NCBI RefSeq assembly: GCF_026537325.1 | Contig: NZ_JAFNMJ010000002.1 | Span: forward strand, 124,001-188,000 | Direction of reading: 5' to 3' | DNA from: Bifidobacterium sp. B4142 | GTDB taxonomy: Bacteria; Actinomycetota; Actinomycetes; Actinomycetales; Bifidobacteriaceae | Length of the DNA: 64,000 bases | Part shown: positions 9,601 to 17,260 of the stretch, one piece after another | How the letters are laid out: each line of letters opens with the position of its first letter | Position numbering within the stretch: position 1 is the stretch's first letter | Notes under the pieces: model-generated | Seen by the model: only the letters and a program-made list of their open reading frames with translations | Told to the model about the DNA's origin: nothing | Database searches by the model: none | Position numbers and translations under genes: made by a program

Positions 9601-10679
9601 GAGGCCTGGGAGATGGGCTCGATGGGCAGCCGCTGGACCTTGGCCGACTTGGAATAGCGGCTGATTCTGGCCAGTCCGGGGTCCACCACGTATCGGATGC
9701 CCGGCACCGTCAGGGAGGTTTCGGCCACATTGGTGGCGATGACGATGCGCTGATGGCCGTGGTGTTCGAAGACCCGGTGCTGCTCCTTGGCGGACAGGCG
9801 GGCGAAGAGGGGGATGATCTCCAGGGCATCCGGGCGACGCATGTCGGAAGTCCGCGGGCCGAAGTAGCGCCGCATGGCAGTCTCGTACTCCCGGGTGTCG
9901 CGCTCGCCGGCGGCGAAGACCAGGATGTCCCTGGGGCCGTCGACATGGGTGGAGTGGATGACCAGTTCAGCGCAGGCCCGGGCCACCGCCTTGGGTATGT
10001 CCGGCTCCTCCCTGTCCTGGCCCTCCTCCTCGGAGTCGAACCCGGGGACATGCCGCATCAGGGCAGGGGCCGATCCGGCAGGCTCGTAGAGGGTCTGGAC
10101 CGGATAAGTGCGGCCGGAGACCTCCAGCACGGGCACCTGGGTGTGCAGGGCCTTGGCGAAGTGGTCCCGGAACTTGACCGAATCGATGGTGGCCGAGGTG
10201 ATGATCAGTTTAAGATCGGGCCGTTTGGGCAGCAGGGCGGTCAGATACCCCAGCAGAAAGTCGATGTTGAGGCTGCGCTCGTGGGCCTCGTCGATGATGA
10301 TGGTGTCGTAGGCCCGCAGTTGCGGATCGCCCTGGATCTGCGCCAGGAGGATGCCGTCGGTGACCACTCGCAGGCGGGTGCTTCGGCTGGACTTGTCGGT
10401 GAAACGTACCTGGTAGCCGATCTGGTCGCCCAGCCTGGTGCCCGTCTCCGAGGCGATACGCTCGGCCACGGTTCTGGCGGCGATCCTCCTGGGCTGGGTG
10501 TGCACAATCTGGCGGCCGTGGTCGCCACGGCCCATTTCCAGGAGGATCTTGGGGATCTGGGTCGTCTTGCCCGAGCCGGTCTGTCCCGAGACGATGACCA
10601 CCTGGGAGGACTGCACGGCATGGACGATGTCCTCCTTGGCCGCGCTGATGGGCAGCTCGGCTGGATACTCGAACCTCAT
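6612..10679 (-). CDS. hrpA: ATP-dependent RNA helicase HrpA
   Basis: A 1355-aa DEAH-box helicase. The N-terminus has the P-loop GQTGSGKTTQIPK, TQPRRIAA, the DEAH box IIIDEAHERS, SAT, and motif VI QRAGRCGRV. These are followed by the helicase-associated domain and the long C-terminal region (DUF3418-like, with repeated basic segments) that distinguishes full-length HrpA from shorter DEAH enzymes. HrpA homologues act on mRNA and on stalled or collided ribosomes. ATG at 10679 overlaps the upstream methyltransferase stop, and the hrpA stop overlaps the next start, so the three genes form a tightly coupled minus-strand operon with an RNA/ribosome theme in two of its members. Confidence 0.95.
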   Translation of the reverse strand: MRFEYPAELPISAAKEDIVHAVQSSQVVIVSGQTGSGKTTQIPKILLEMGRGDHGRQIVHTQPRRIAARTVAERIASETGTRLGDQIGYQVRFTDKSSRSTRLRVVTDGILLAQIQGDPQLRAYDTIIIDEAHERSLNIDFLLGYLTALLPKRPDLKLIITSATIDSVKFRDHFAKALHTQVPVLEVSGRTYPVQTLYEPAGSAPALMRHVPGFDSEEEGQDREEPDIPKAVARACAELVIHSTHVDGPRDILVFAAGERDTREYETAMRRYFGPRTSDMRRPDALEIIPLFARLSAKEQHRVFEHHGHQRIVIATNVAETSLTVPGIRYVVDPGLARISRYSKSAKVQRLPIEPISQASADQRAGRCGRVADGIAIRLYAKDDYDARPKFTDPEILRTSLGSVILHMLSVGVAHTAEDVTDFGFIDPPDTRAVSDGLRKLTELQAISRQQGLIRLTNLGRRLARIPIDIRLGRMILQAGQDATPDTLAAVLVVVAFLSLQDPRERPEEKREEADRIHARYEDPSSDFLTALNIWNRFFPQDKEPSNGTLRKACKQEYMAFLRMRQWHDLYRQLAQMCRGLHMKVGSPVPVKGPDQTLLDLPIGQQAAHALVCSWDDQGIHRSMLAGLLSSMGMQVVHEPKASDFAGLHGAARAKAMKRARRQAKNDYQGARGTHFAIFPGSALSKANPPWIMAAELVETSRLWARCCAAIDPAWAEPLAKSLTRTTYAEPHWSASRGAAVATSKVLLYGLPIVRDRTVQWARINPGQARDMLIRQGLVQGDVRERFPHDGFIQANRQVLSEAGERTSRTRQVTGTVTEEDLYDFYQERIPQEATSLAALGSWWRKHHDADPHLLDFDPDKVERLNDQSASYRPGDYPDHWHTLGTDGRPMDLPLTYRYQPGEPDDGITVHIPLHCLNQLTPGQFSWTVPGLLDDLITATIKSLPKALRVQFVPAPDAARTIRSWIDGHYPLLPGADPASAEQATYGSADQHADGDENGAGAIPTGGWPDFEQVFTAAAIDTLGAQLHPEVFTQARLERLPDYLRPTFQVEEKRRHGHPKVLGRSKSLTDLQRNLAGQARQSARSRVDSQASKAAQQGQVVKSADLLHQSGATTKPREELIWQVALDKLHLPAQRISSRWLSREALILASAPYPDTSALAEDLQMAAVKRLIPHTETITDDQTLQEAVAGVSQVYEDTVYQVAKDVVAILETSAQVDKAVSGPADLPLLSVLQWIRQHSASLVAKGFIGADPPYALPRLRTYLKADLMRLDKARRDKDRDVRWAWQAQTAQDLVGQAAKTAQALPAGPGRDQAMDRARRGRWMMEEYFVSIWAQELGTAIPVSLQRIRKVLEGKP

Positions 10680-11344
10680 GCCCGGCCCACCTCGATGACC
10701 CGGTAGCCCTTGGCTGAGGCGTATTTCTCCGCCGTCCAGCCGGAGCCCAGGGTGTCAGCCAGCCAGGGAATCAGGGAGTCGGCACCCAGGTTGCGCTGGA
10801 CCACCAGATAGGCACGGCCCTGGGGCTTTAGCCTGGGTAGGTAGGTCATCAGTATGTCGTGCAGGGCCGCCTTGCCCACCCGGATGGGCGGATTGGACCA
10901 GATCAGGTCGAAGTGCAGATCGTCCGGCACCTGTTCCGGGGTTAGGGTGCGCACCCTGTCAAGACCCTGGGTTTGTGCGTTGCGGGCGGTAAGGTCCAGG
11001 GCTCGCAGGTTGGTGTCCACAGCGTAGACGTCAGCCTTGGGCGACTGCATGGCCATGCTCAGGGCTATGGGCCCCCAGCCGCAGCCCAGATCCAGAAAAT
11101 CGCCCTCGGCCGGAGGCTGGGGGACGCGTTTGAGCAGGACCGAAGTCCCCAGGTCAAGCCTTCCTGACGAGAAGACCCCGTGGGAGACCTCCACCTGGCA
11201 GGTACGGCCGGCCAGCTCCACCTGGATGGTCCGCCGCTGGTCGGGGGAGGCCGGACGGGCCACGAAGTACTGTTCGCCTCCGTCCGTCCCGGTCCTGGAG
11301 GATTGTCCCCGGCTGCTGCCATGGTCCCTGTGCGTCATGTCCAT
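10676..11344 (-). CDS. RsmC-like class I SAM methyltransferase (rRNA guanine N2 type)
   Basis: A 222-aa protein with the methyltransferase-small domain: the SAM-binding DLGCGWGPIALSMA, the acidic loop AVDTNLRALDLTARN and the catalytic NPPI motif (LIWSNPPIRVG). NPPY/NPPI marks enzymes that methylate exocyclic amines, as in RsmC/RsmD on 16S rRNA. The C-terminus reads KYASAKGYRVIEVGR, also family-typical. It is shorter than E. coli RsmC because the N-terminal pseudo-domain is absent. Two starts are possible, 11344 and 11338; the second has the better distance to AGG. First gene of the operon with hrpA. Confidence 0.88.
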   Translation of the reverse strand: MDMTHRDHGSSRGQSSRTGTDGGEQYFVARPASPDQRRTIQVELAGRTCQVEVSHGVFSSGRLDLGTSVLLKRVPQPPAEGDFLDLGCGWGPIALSMAMQSPKADVYAVDTNLRALDLTARNAQTQGLDRVRTLTPEQVPDDLHFDLIWSNPPIRVGKAALHDILMTYLPRLKPQGRAYLVVQRNLGADSLIPWLADTLGSGWTAEKYASAKGYRVIEVGRA

Positions 11345-11473
11345 CCTGTCCGTCTTCGAATCCTGCCCGTCCCTCGGGCACTCACTGATGTCTGCTAAGA
11401 AGATGATAATAAAGACTGTGTCATGATTCCGCCTATACCGGATTCGTTCCCTAGTTCATAAACCAGTGCAGAG

Positions 11474-13027
11474 GTGCCTTTGACCCAAGAACAACCGACC
11501 CAAGAGCTTGGCCCAACAATTGTCGATGCCCACCAGGACCCGCTCGCCCACAAGTCCGAGGTGCTGACCGGCAGCGAGGGGCAGGTCGGGCAGGACCAGG
11601 ATCAGGAGTGGCAGGAGCGCAGCCGGCGCAACGCCTTCCGCCATGTCGAGGGGCTGGGCGAGCTCCAGGACGTGACCGAGGTGGAGTATCGGAAGGTTCG
11701 TCTGGAGCGGGTGGTCCTGGTCGGCGTCTGGTCGGGTTCGCGCACCACGGTCGGTCAGGCCGAGGAGTCCCTGCGCGAGCTGGCCGCCCTGGCACGGACT
11801 GCCGGGGCTCAGGTGCTTGATGGACTGCTCCAGCAGCGGGTCAAGCCCGATCCGGCCACCTACCTGGGTTCAGGCAAGGCGCGGGAGCTGGCGGATATCG
11901 TGGCCCGGCTGGGCGCCGACACCATCATCACCGATGACGACCTTCATCCCTCCCAGCGACGGGCCCTGGAGGATGTCACCAAGGTCAAGGTGGTCGACAG
12001 GACGGCCCTGATCCTGGACATCTTCGCCCAGCACGCCACCAGCCGCGAGGGCAAGGCCCAGGTGGAGCTGGCCCAGCTGGAGTACATGCTGCCTAGGCTG
12101 CGCGGCTGGGGCGGATCCCTCTCCCGGCAGGCTGGCGGCCAGGCTGCCGGGCAGGCCGGCGGCATAGGCTCCCGAGGCCCTGGTGAGACCAAGATCGAGA
12201 CCGACCGACGGGTCATCAGACGACGGATTTCCCGGTTGAAGCGTCAGATCGCCCAGATGGCCCCCTCGCGTCAGGTCAAGCGTGGATCCCGGCGGCGCTA
12301 CCAGCTGCCGGCAGTGGCCGTGGTGGGGTACACCAATGCCGGCAAGTCTTCGCTGACCAACCGGCTGACCGGGTCCGAGGAACTGGTGGAGAACGCCCTC
12401 TTCGCCACCCTGGATACGGCCGTCAGGCGCACCAAGGCGGCGGACGGTCGGCTCTACGTCTACGTGGACACGGTCGGGTTCGTCCGCCGTCTGCCTACTC
12501 AGCTGGTCGAAGCTTTCAAATCCACCCTGGAGGAAGTGGGTCAGTCCGACCTGATTCTGCACGTCGTGGACGGCTCCCACCCCGATCCTTTTGGGCAGAT
12601 CAGGGCTGTGGATGCCGTGCTGGCAGACATCCCCGGCGCTGAGTCCATCCCCCGTCTGCTGGTTTTCAACAAGGTGGATCTGATCGATCAGGATGCCCGG
12701 CAGCGGCTCGCCAACCTTGAGCCTGATGCCTTTTTGGTCTCGGCCAGGCAGGGTCAGGGCCTTGAGTCCCTGCGCAGACGAGTGGAGGAGCTGCTGCCCG
12801 CCCCCGCCGTGCATGTCGAGGCCATCCTGCCCTACACCAGTGGCTCCCTGCTGGAACAGGTGCGGCAGTTGGGACGGGTGAATTCGTTGGAATACCGGGC
12901 CGATGGGGTTGTGCTGAGCGCTGATGTGGACGACCGGCTGGCGGCTGCCGTGCTTGACCAGGCCATCGACGAGAAGCCCTTGCAGGCTTCAACGGGTGAC
13001 ACGCCAGCAACCGGGTTGGGCTCCTAA
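11474..13027 (+). CDS. hflX: Ribosome-associated GTPase HflX
   Basis: GTPase that binds the 50S subunit and splits stalled or dormant ribosomes. The N-terminal HflX domain (QAEESLRELAALARTAGAQV, YLGSGKARELAD) is followed by the helical linker (RGPGETKIETDRR) and the G domain: G1 GYTNAGKSS with Lys at about 291, G3 DTVGFVRRLP, G4 NKVD. An N-terminal extension of ~70 polar residues precedes the conserved part. The start is GTG 11474 or TTG 11480; AGAGG at 11470-11474 is better spaced for the TTG. It faces away from the rsmC-like/hrpA operon, so both sides of this intergenic region drive ribosome/RNA genes. Confidence 0.94.
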   Translation: MPLTQEQPTQELGPTIVDAHQDPLAHKSEVLTGSEGQVGQDQDQEWQERSRRNAFRHVEGLGELQDVTEVEYRKVRLERVVLVGVWSGSRTTVGQAEESLRELAALARTAGAQVLDGLLQQRVKPDPATYLGSGKARELADIVARLGADTIITDDDLHPSQRRALEDVTKVKVVDRTALILDIFAQHATSREGKAQVELAQLEYMLPRLRGWGGSLSRQAGGQAAGQAGGIGSRGPGETKIETDRRVIRRRISRLKRQIAQMAPSRQVKRGSRRRYQLPAVAVVGYTNAGKSSLTNRLTGSEELVENALFATLDTAVRRTKAADGRLYVYVDTVGFVRRLPTQLVEAFKSTLEEVGQSDLILHVVDGSHPDPFGQIRAVDAVLADIPGAESIPRLLVFNKVDLIDQDARQRLANLEPDAFLVSARQGQGLESLRRRVEELLPAPAVHVEAILPYTSGSLLEQVRQLGRVNSLEYRADGVVLSADVDDRLAAAVLDQAIDEKPLQASTGDTPATGLGS

Positions 13028-13063
13028 GGGGCAGGTGCACGCCAGGTCACCTATGCTGGGTAA

Positions 13064-14089
<1,026 letters not shown>

Positions 14090-14160
14090 GTATTTCTCAG
14101 AAGACTCTTGCCTTATGACCCCTGGTGACATACTTTGGTGACTGATGAATCGGGGTATGC

Positions 14161-15090
14161 ATGAGCGCTCATGAAGGTGATGTCCGGGGTGGCGGATCCG
14201 CCCATCGTCGACAGTTGCTGATGACCCTGGCGCTGACGGGATCGGTCTTCGTGGCTGAAGTTGTCGGCGCCGTGGTCACCCGTAGCCTGGCTCTGCTGGT
14301 AGATGCCGGGCACATGATGACCGACATGGCTGTGCTGATCGCCTCCACGGTCACTGCCGTGTTGATGGAGCGTCGCCCCACGAACCGACGTACCTGGGGC
14401 TGGTCCCGTCTGGAGGTCATCACGGCGGCTGGCGGTGCTCTGGTTCTGCTGGCTGTGGGCATCTACGCCATTGTGGAGGCCGTCTTGCGACTCTGGTCAC
14501 CTGGGCGGGATCAGGTCCATCAGCAGGGGCTGCTGCTCTTCTTCGGCATTTTGGGCCTGGCTGCCAACGTAGGGTCAATTTTTGTCCTGGCCTCAGGGCA
14601 TAAGGACAACCTGAACATGCGTGCCGCTTTTCTCGAAGTGGTCAACGACGCATTGGGCTCGGTGGCGGTTCTGATATCAGCTGTGGTTATGATGATCACC
14701 GGTTGGGCCGGGTTCGATGCCGTGGCGGGAGCCCTGATCGCCCTGCTGATGATTCCCCGCGCAATCAAGCTCCTGGCCTGCAGCGTCTCCGTGCTTCTTG
14801 AGGAAACCCCGCCGGAGCTCGACATGGCCAAGGTCAGGAAGCACCTGGAGGGAGTGCCTGGCGTACTTGAGGTTCATGATCTGCATGCCAGCAGCGTTTC
14901 CACTGGTCTGCCGCAGCTGACGGCACATGTGGTAGTGCGTCAGGGCACGACGGCTGTCGAAAACGAACGTATTCTGACCAGCATGCAACGCTGTCTGCGC
15001 GATCATTTCCCGGTCTCGGTCGAACACACGACCTTTCAGATAGAACCGCAGGGCCACCGGAACAGCAGCGGCGAGCATTTGGATATGTAA
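14161..15090 (+). CDS. czcD: Cation diffusion facilitator (Zn/Co/Cd efflux)
   Basis: A 309-aa CDF transporter that exports divalent metals in exchange for protons. Six membrane helices are visible, starting with LMTLALTGSVFVAEVVGAVVT. Helix II carries LVDAGHMMTDM and helix V carries FLEVVNDALGSVAVL, the paired H/D metal sites. A cytoplasmic C-terminal domain follows (VPGVLEVHDLHASSV...LTAHVVV). The histidine-rich loop of some members is missing. It sits alone between ldh and the convergent lexA; the stop lies only a few bases from the lexA stop. Confidence 0.9.
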   Translation: MSAHEGDVRGGGSAHRRQLLMTLALTGSVFVAEVVGAVVTRSLALLVDAGHMMTDMAVLIASTVTAVLMERRPTNRRTWGWSRLEVITAAGGALVLLAVGIYAIVEAVLRLWSPGRDQVHQQGLLLFFGILGLAANVGSIFVLASGHKDNLNMRAAFLEVVNDALGSVAVLISAVVMMITGWAGFDAVAGALIALLMIPRAIKLLACSVSVLLEETPPELDMAKVRKHLEGVPGVLEVHDLHASSVSTGLPQLTAHVVVRQGTTAVENERILTSMQRCLRDHFPVSVEHTTFQIEPQGHRNSSGEHLDM

Positions 15091-15093
15091 CCC

Positions 15094-15909
15094 TCAGACC
15101 TTGCGCAGAACGGTGACCACCTTGCCCATGATGACGGCGTGGGTGCCGTCAATGGGGGAGTAGGCCGGGTTGTGGGGAATCAACCAAACGTGGCCCTCCT
15201 CGCGGCGGAAGGTCTTAACTGTAGCACCATCGTCCAGCAGGGCTGCAACGATATCTCCGTTCTCGGCCTCCTGCTGGCGGCGGACGACCACGAAGTCCCC
15301 GTCGCAGATGGCGGCATCGACCATGGAATCCCCATGGACCTCAAGCATGAAGAGCTCGCCGGATCCGGTCAAACGTTCCGGCAGGCGCATGACATCGTCC
15401 ACATGCTGTTCGGCCAGAATGGGCTGGCCGGCGGCAATTCTGCCGACCAGGGGTACATCGCGTGACTGCATGATGGCCTCGTCGGCCTTTGCGTCAGGGA
15501 AAGGAACGATTCTGGCGGTTCCTGCGGTCGGCTCAGGATGGTTCTGGACCAGTTCTATGGCACGGCCCTTGTTTGCAGTCAGACGAATGTAGCCCAGATC
15601 CTGCAAGACCTGAAGTTGGTGCTTGACAGAAGAAGTACTGCGCAGTCCAGCGTCTCTGCCGATCTCCCTGTAGGAGGGCACGAATCCGCGCTCTGACAGG
15701 TGACGCTTGATGGCTTCCAACACCCTGGCCTGTCGATCGGTCAGCTCAGGCCTGGATCCTTGATTCGGGCTCTCAGTGGTGGCGGCGTTTTCTTTCGCTT
15801 CGTTTTTGGCTGAGGTCTCGGCCTTTTCCTGAGAGGTTGCGTTGTCAGTGGTGGTGGACTGGCTGGCGGAGCTCATGGTCGCAGACCCGGCAAAGGGGAT
15901 GGTGCTCAC
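15094..15909 (-). CDS. lexA: SOS repressor LexA
   Basis: Transcriptional repressor of the SOS regulon that cleaves itself when RecA filaments form. GTG at 15909 follows AAGGAG; an in-frame ATG is 11 codons later. An N-terminal polar extension (~55 residues, rich in S, T, A, E) precedes the winged helix (LTDRQARVLEAIKRHL...SYREIGRDAGLRSTSSVKHQL). The latent protease domain has the Ala160-Gly161 cleavage bond in GRIAAGQP, Ser195 in HGDSMVD and Lys232 in TVKTF. It is divergent from a LysM protein, and both promoters carry SOS boxes, so autoregulation is expected. Confidence 0.95.
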   Translation of the reverse strand: MSTIPFAGSATMSSASQSTTTDNATSQEKAETSAKNEAKENAATTESPNQGSRPELTDRQARVLEAIKRHLSERGFVPSYREIGRDAGLRSTSSVKHQLQVLQDLGYIRLTANKGRAIELVQNHPEPTAGTARIVPFPDAKADEAIMQSRDVPLVGRIAAGQPILAEQHVDDVMRLPERLTGSGELFMLEVHGDSMVDAAICDGDFVVVRRQQEAENGDIVAALLDDGATVKTFRREEGHVWLIPHNPAYSPIDGTHAVIMGKVVTVLRKV

Positions 15910-15964
15910 TGATGGCTCCTTTCCTTGGAAACTGAACCCAGCTTAACCTGCCTGAAGTGAAAAA

Positions 15965-15980
15965 TCAAACAAATGTTCGA
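15965..15980 (+). promoter_or_regulatory. SOS box, lexA-proximal
   Basis: The core AAACAAATGTTCGA differs by one base from the palindromic actinobacterial SOS consensus GAACnnnnGTTC. It lies ~56 bases upstream of the lexA start on the lexA side of the divergent region and shares the 14-base core AACAAATGTTCGAA with the second box, which suggests LexA binds both. Confidence 0.7.
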
Positions 15981-16026
15981 ATCGGTCTTGCCAAATGACG
16001 ACTGCAGTGCCACAATGAGAACATCT

Positions 16027-16048
16027 GTTCGATAGAACAAATGTTCGA
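16027..16048 (+). promoter_or_regulatory. SOS box, LysM-gene-proximal
   Basis: GAACAAATGTTC at 16035-16046 is a perfect GAACnnnnGTTC match. It overlaps a second palindrome GTTCGATAGAAC starting at 16027, so the site is effectively doubled. The end of the box is only ~14 bases before the LysM gene start and next to its ribosome binding site, so LexA bound here would block it directly. Confidence 0.8.
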
Positions 16049-16060
16049 AAGAGGTGTGCC

Positions 16061-16489
16061 ATGGTTGTTCGTTCCTGCGCCAGTTCCCGCATGTCCGCGC
16101 CTTCGAACCTGTTTTCGGACTGCCGGACGCGTATCAGTGCTGTGTTCTCATCCATCATGGCTCGTCTGCGTGGAGCTATAACAGCATGTTTGTCCGCGCA
16201 GGGTTTTGCGAGCGTCACCATACGCAGATCTGTGGTTTTCCTAGCAGTGAGCGCCTTGGCCCTGACTGGGGTCGGATTGATGGCTCGTCCGGCAAGCTCC
16301 GCTCCAGGACCACAGGAGGTCGTCACCCGTACAGTTCGTCCGGGCGATAATGTCTGGTCCTATGCGGCCTCAATCACGCCGCAAGGCGAGGACGTCACTA
16401 AAAACGTAGACCGCATCATGCAGATCAACAATATGTCCTCACCCAATCTGCGCGTTGGGGACCGAATTCTGATTCCCAGCGACGAGTGA
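16061..16489 (+). CDS. SOS-induced LysM cell-division suppressor (YneA/ChiZ/DivS-like)
   Basis: A 142-aa protein with a ~45-residue basic N-terminus, one hydrophobic helix (VVFLAVSALALTGVGLMA) and a C-terminal LysM domain (TRTVRPGDNVWSYAASI...NNMSSPNLRVGDRILIPSDE). A small single-pass protein with an outer LysM, divergent from lexA, is the arrangement of B. subtilis YneA, Mycobacterium ChiZ and Corynebacterium DivS, which delay septation after DNA damage. The ATG follows AAAGAGGTG and lies directly behind a perfect SOS box. Function is assigned by domain plus context; the particular target is unknown. Confidence 0.85.
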   Translation: MVVRSCASSRMSAPSNLFSDCRTRISAVFSSIMARLRGAITACLSAQGFASVTIRRSVVFLAVSALALTGVGLMARPASSAPGPQEVVTRTVRPGDNVWSYAASITPQGEDVTKNVDRIMQINNMSSPNLRVGDRILIPSDE

Positions 16490-16647
16490 GGCAGTGATCT
16501 TCGGTTCAGGAAATCACCAATGGGGCTTCAATAGCTTGTCGACTGGAAAAGGGTAACTAGCTGAGTTTGAGGAGTTTGTCCAGTGTTATACGCTGATAGG
16601 CCCGGTATACGTGGGTCTTGAGGTTCTTTGGCGCTATGATAGTGCAC

Positions 16648-17130
16648 ATGCACTGTCCTTTCTGCCAAAATCCCGATACCAAGGTTGTGGATACGCGAAT
16701 CAGCGACGACGGCCATGCCATCAGACGCCGCCGTGAGTGTCCGCAATGCTCGCGTCGGTTCACCACGGTGGAGACCTCAATCCTCCTGGTTATGAAGCGC
16801 TCAGGCAATGCCGAGCCCTTCAATCGGGACAAGGTCATTGCTGGCGTGAGGAAGGCCTGCCAAGGTAGGCCCATTGATGAAAATGACCTGAAACTTTTGG
16901 GCCAGCAGGTCGAAGAGGATCTGCGTTCGCGTGGCCTGGCACAGGTCGATTCGGAAGAGGTCGGCAGGGCTATCCTGAAGCCTCTCCGGGAGCTGGACGA
17001 GGTGGCCTATCTGCGCTTCGCCTCGGTCTACCGCAACTTCAGCAACCTGGAGGACTTCCAGCAGGCCATCGACACCCTGCGCGCCGAAGACCAGTCAGCT
17101 GAAGAGCAGTCTGCTACTGCACAGTCCTGA
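16648..17130 (+). CDS. nrdR: Transcriptional repressor NrdR
   Basis: Zinc-ribbon/ATP-cone repressor of ribonucleotide reductase genes. The start ATG 16648 gives the canonical MHCPFC N-terminus and 160 aa; the zinc ligands are Cys3, Cys6, Cys31 and Cys34. The ATP cone begins at [24 protein letters not shown] and ends with [11 protein letters not shown]. The last ~15 residues are a Q/E/S tail. Its neighbours lexA and the LysM suppressor make this a DNA-damage and dNTP-supply neighbourhood, as in many actinobacteria. Other in-frame starts (GTG 16642, ATG 16618-16639) would add a non-family leader. Confidence 0.95.
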   Translation: MHCPFCQNPDTKVVDTRISDDGHAIRRRRECPQCSRRFTTVETSILLVMKRSGNAEPFNRDKVIAGVRKACQGRPIDENDLKLLGQQVEEDLRSRGLAQVDSEEVGRAILKPLRELDEVAYLRFASVYRNFSNLEDFQQAIDTLRAEDQSAEEQSATAQS

Positions 17131-17225
17131 ATTCGGCTATTCGGGCACCGGCCATTCTGCCTGCAGCAGGCGAGCAGCTTCCGTCATTGTGTGACGGGGC
17201 TGGCCTGTGACTGGAAGTGAACGCG

Positions 17226-17252
17226 GTGCCAGGCCTGATACTGGCCCGGCAC
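17226..17252. terminator. Bidirectional terminator-like hairpin between nrdR and helD
   Basis: GTGCCAGGCC (17226-17235) pairs with GGCCCGGCAC (17243-17252) around a 7-base loop, with one A-C mismatch. It lies in the 130-base gap between the convergent ends of nrdR and helD. A U-tract is weak on both sides. Confidence 0.55.
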
Positions 17253-17260
17253 TAGATACT

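Noticed and set aside
6588-10706. Several long plus-strand frames (up to 423 codons) opposite hrpA
   Set aside because: They are GC-rich shadow frames of the helicase gene with Gly/Val/Gln-rich nonsense sequence.
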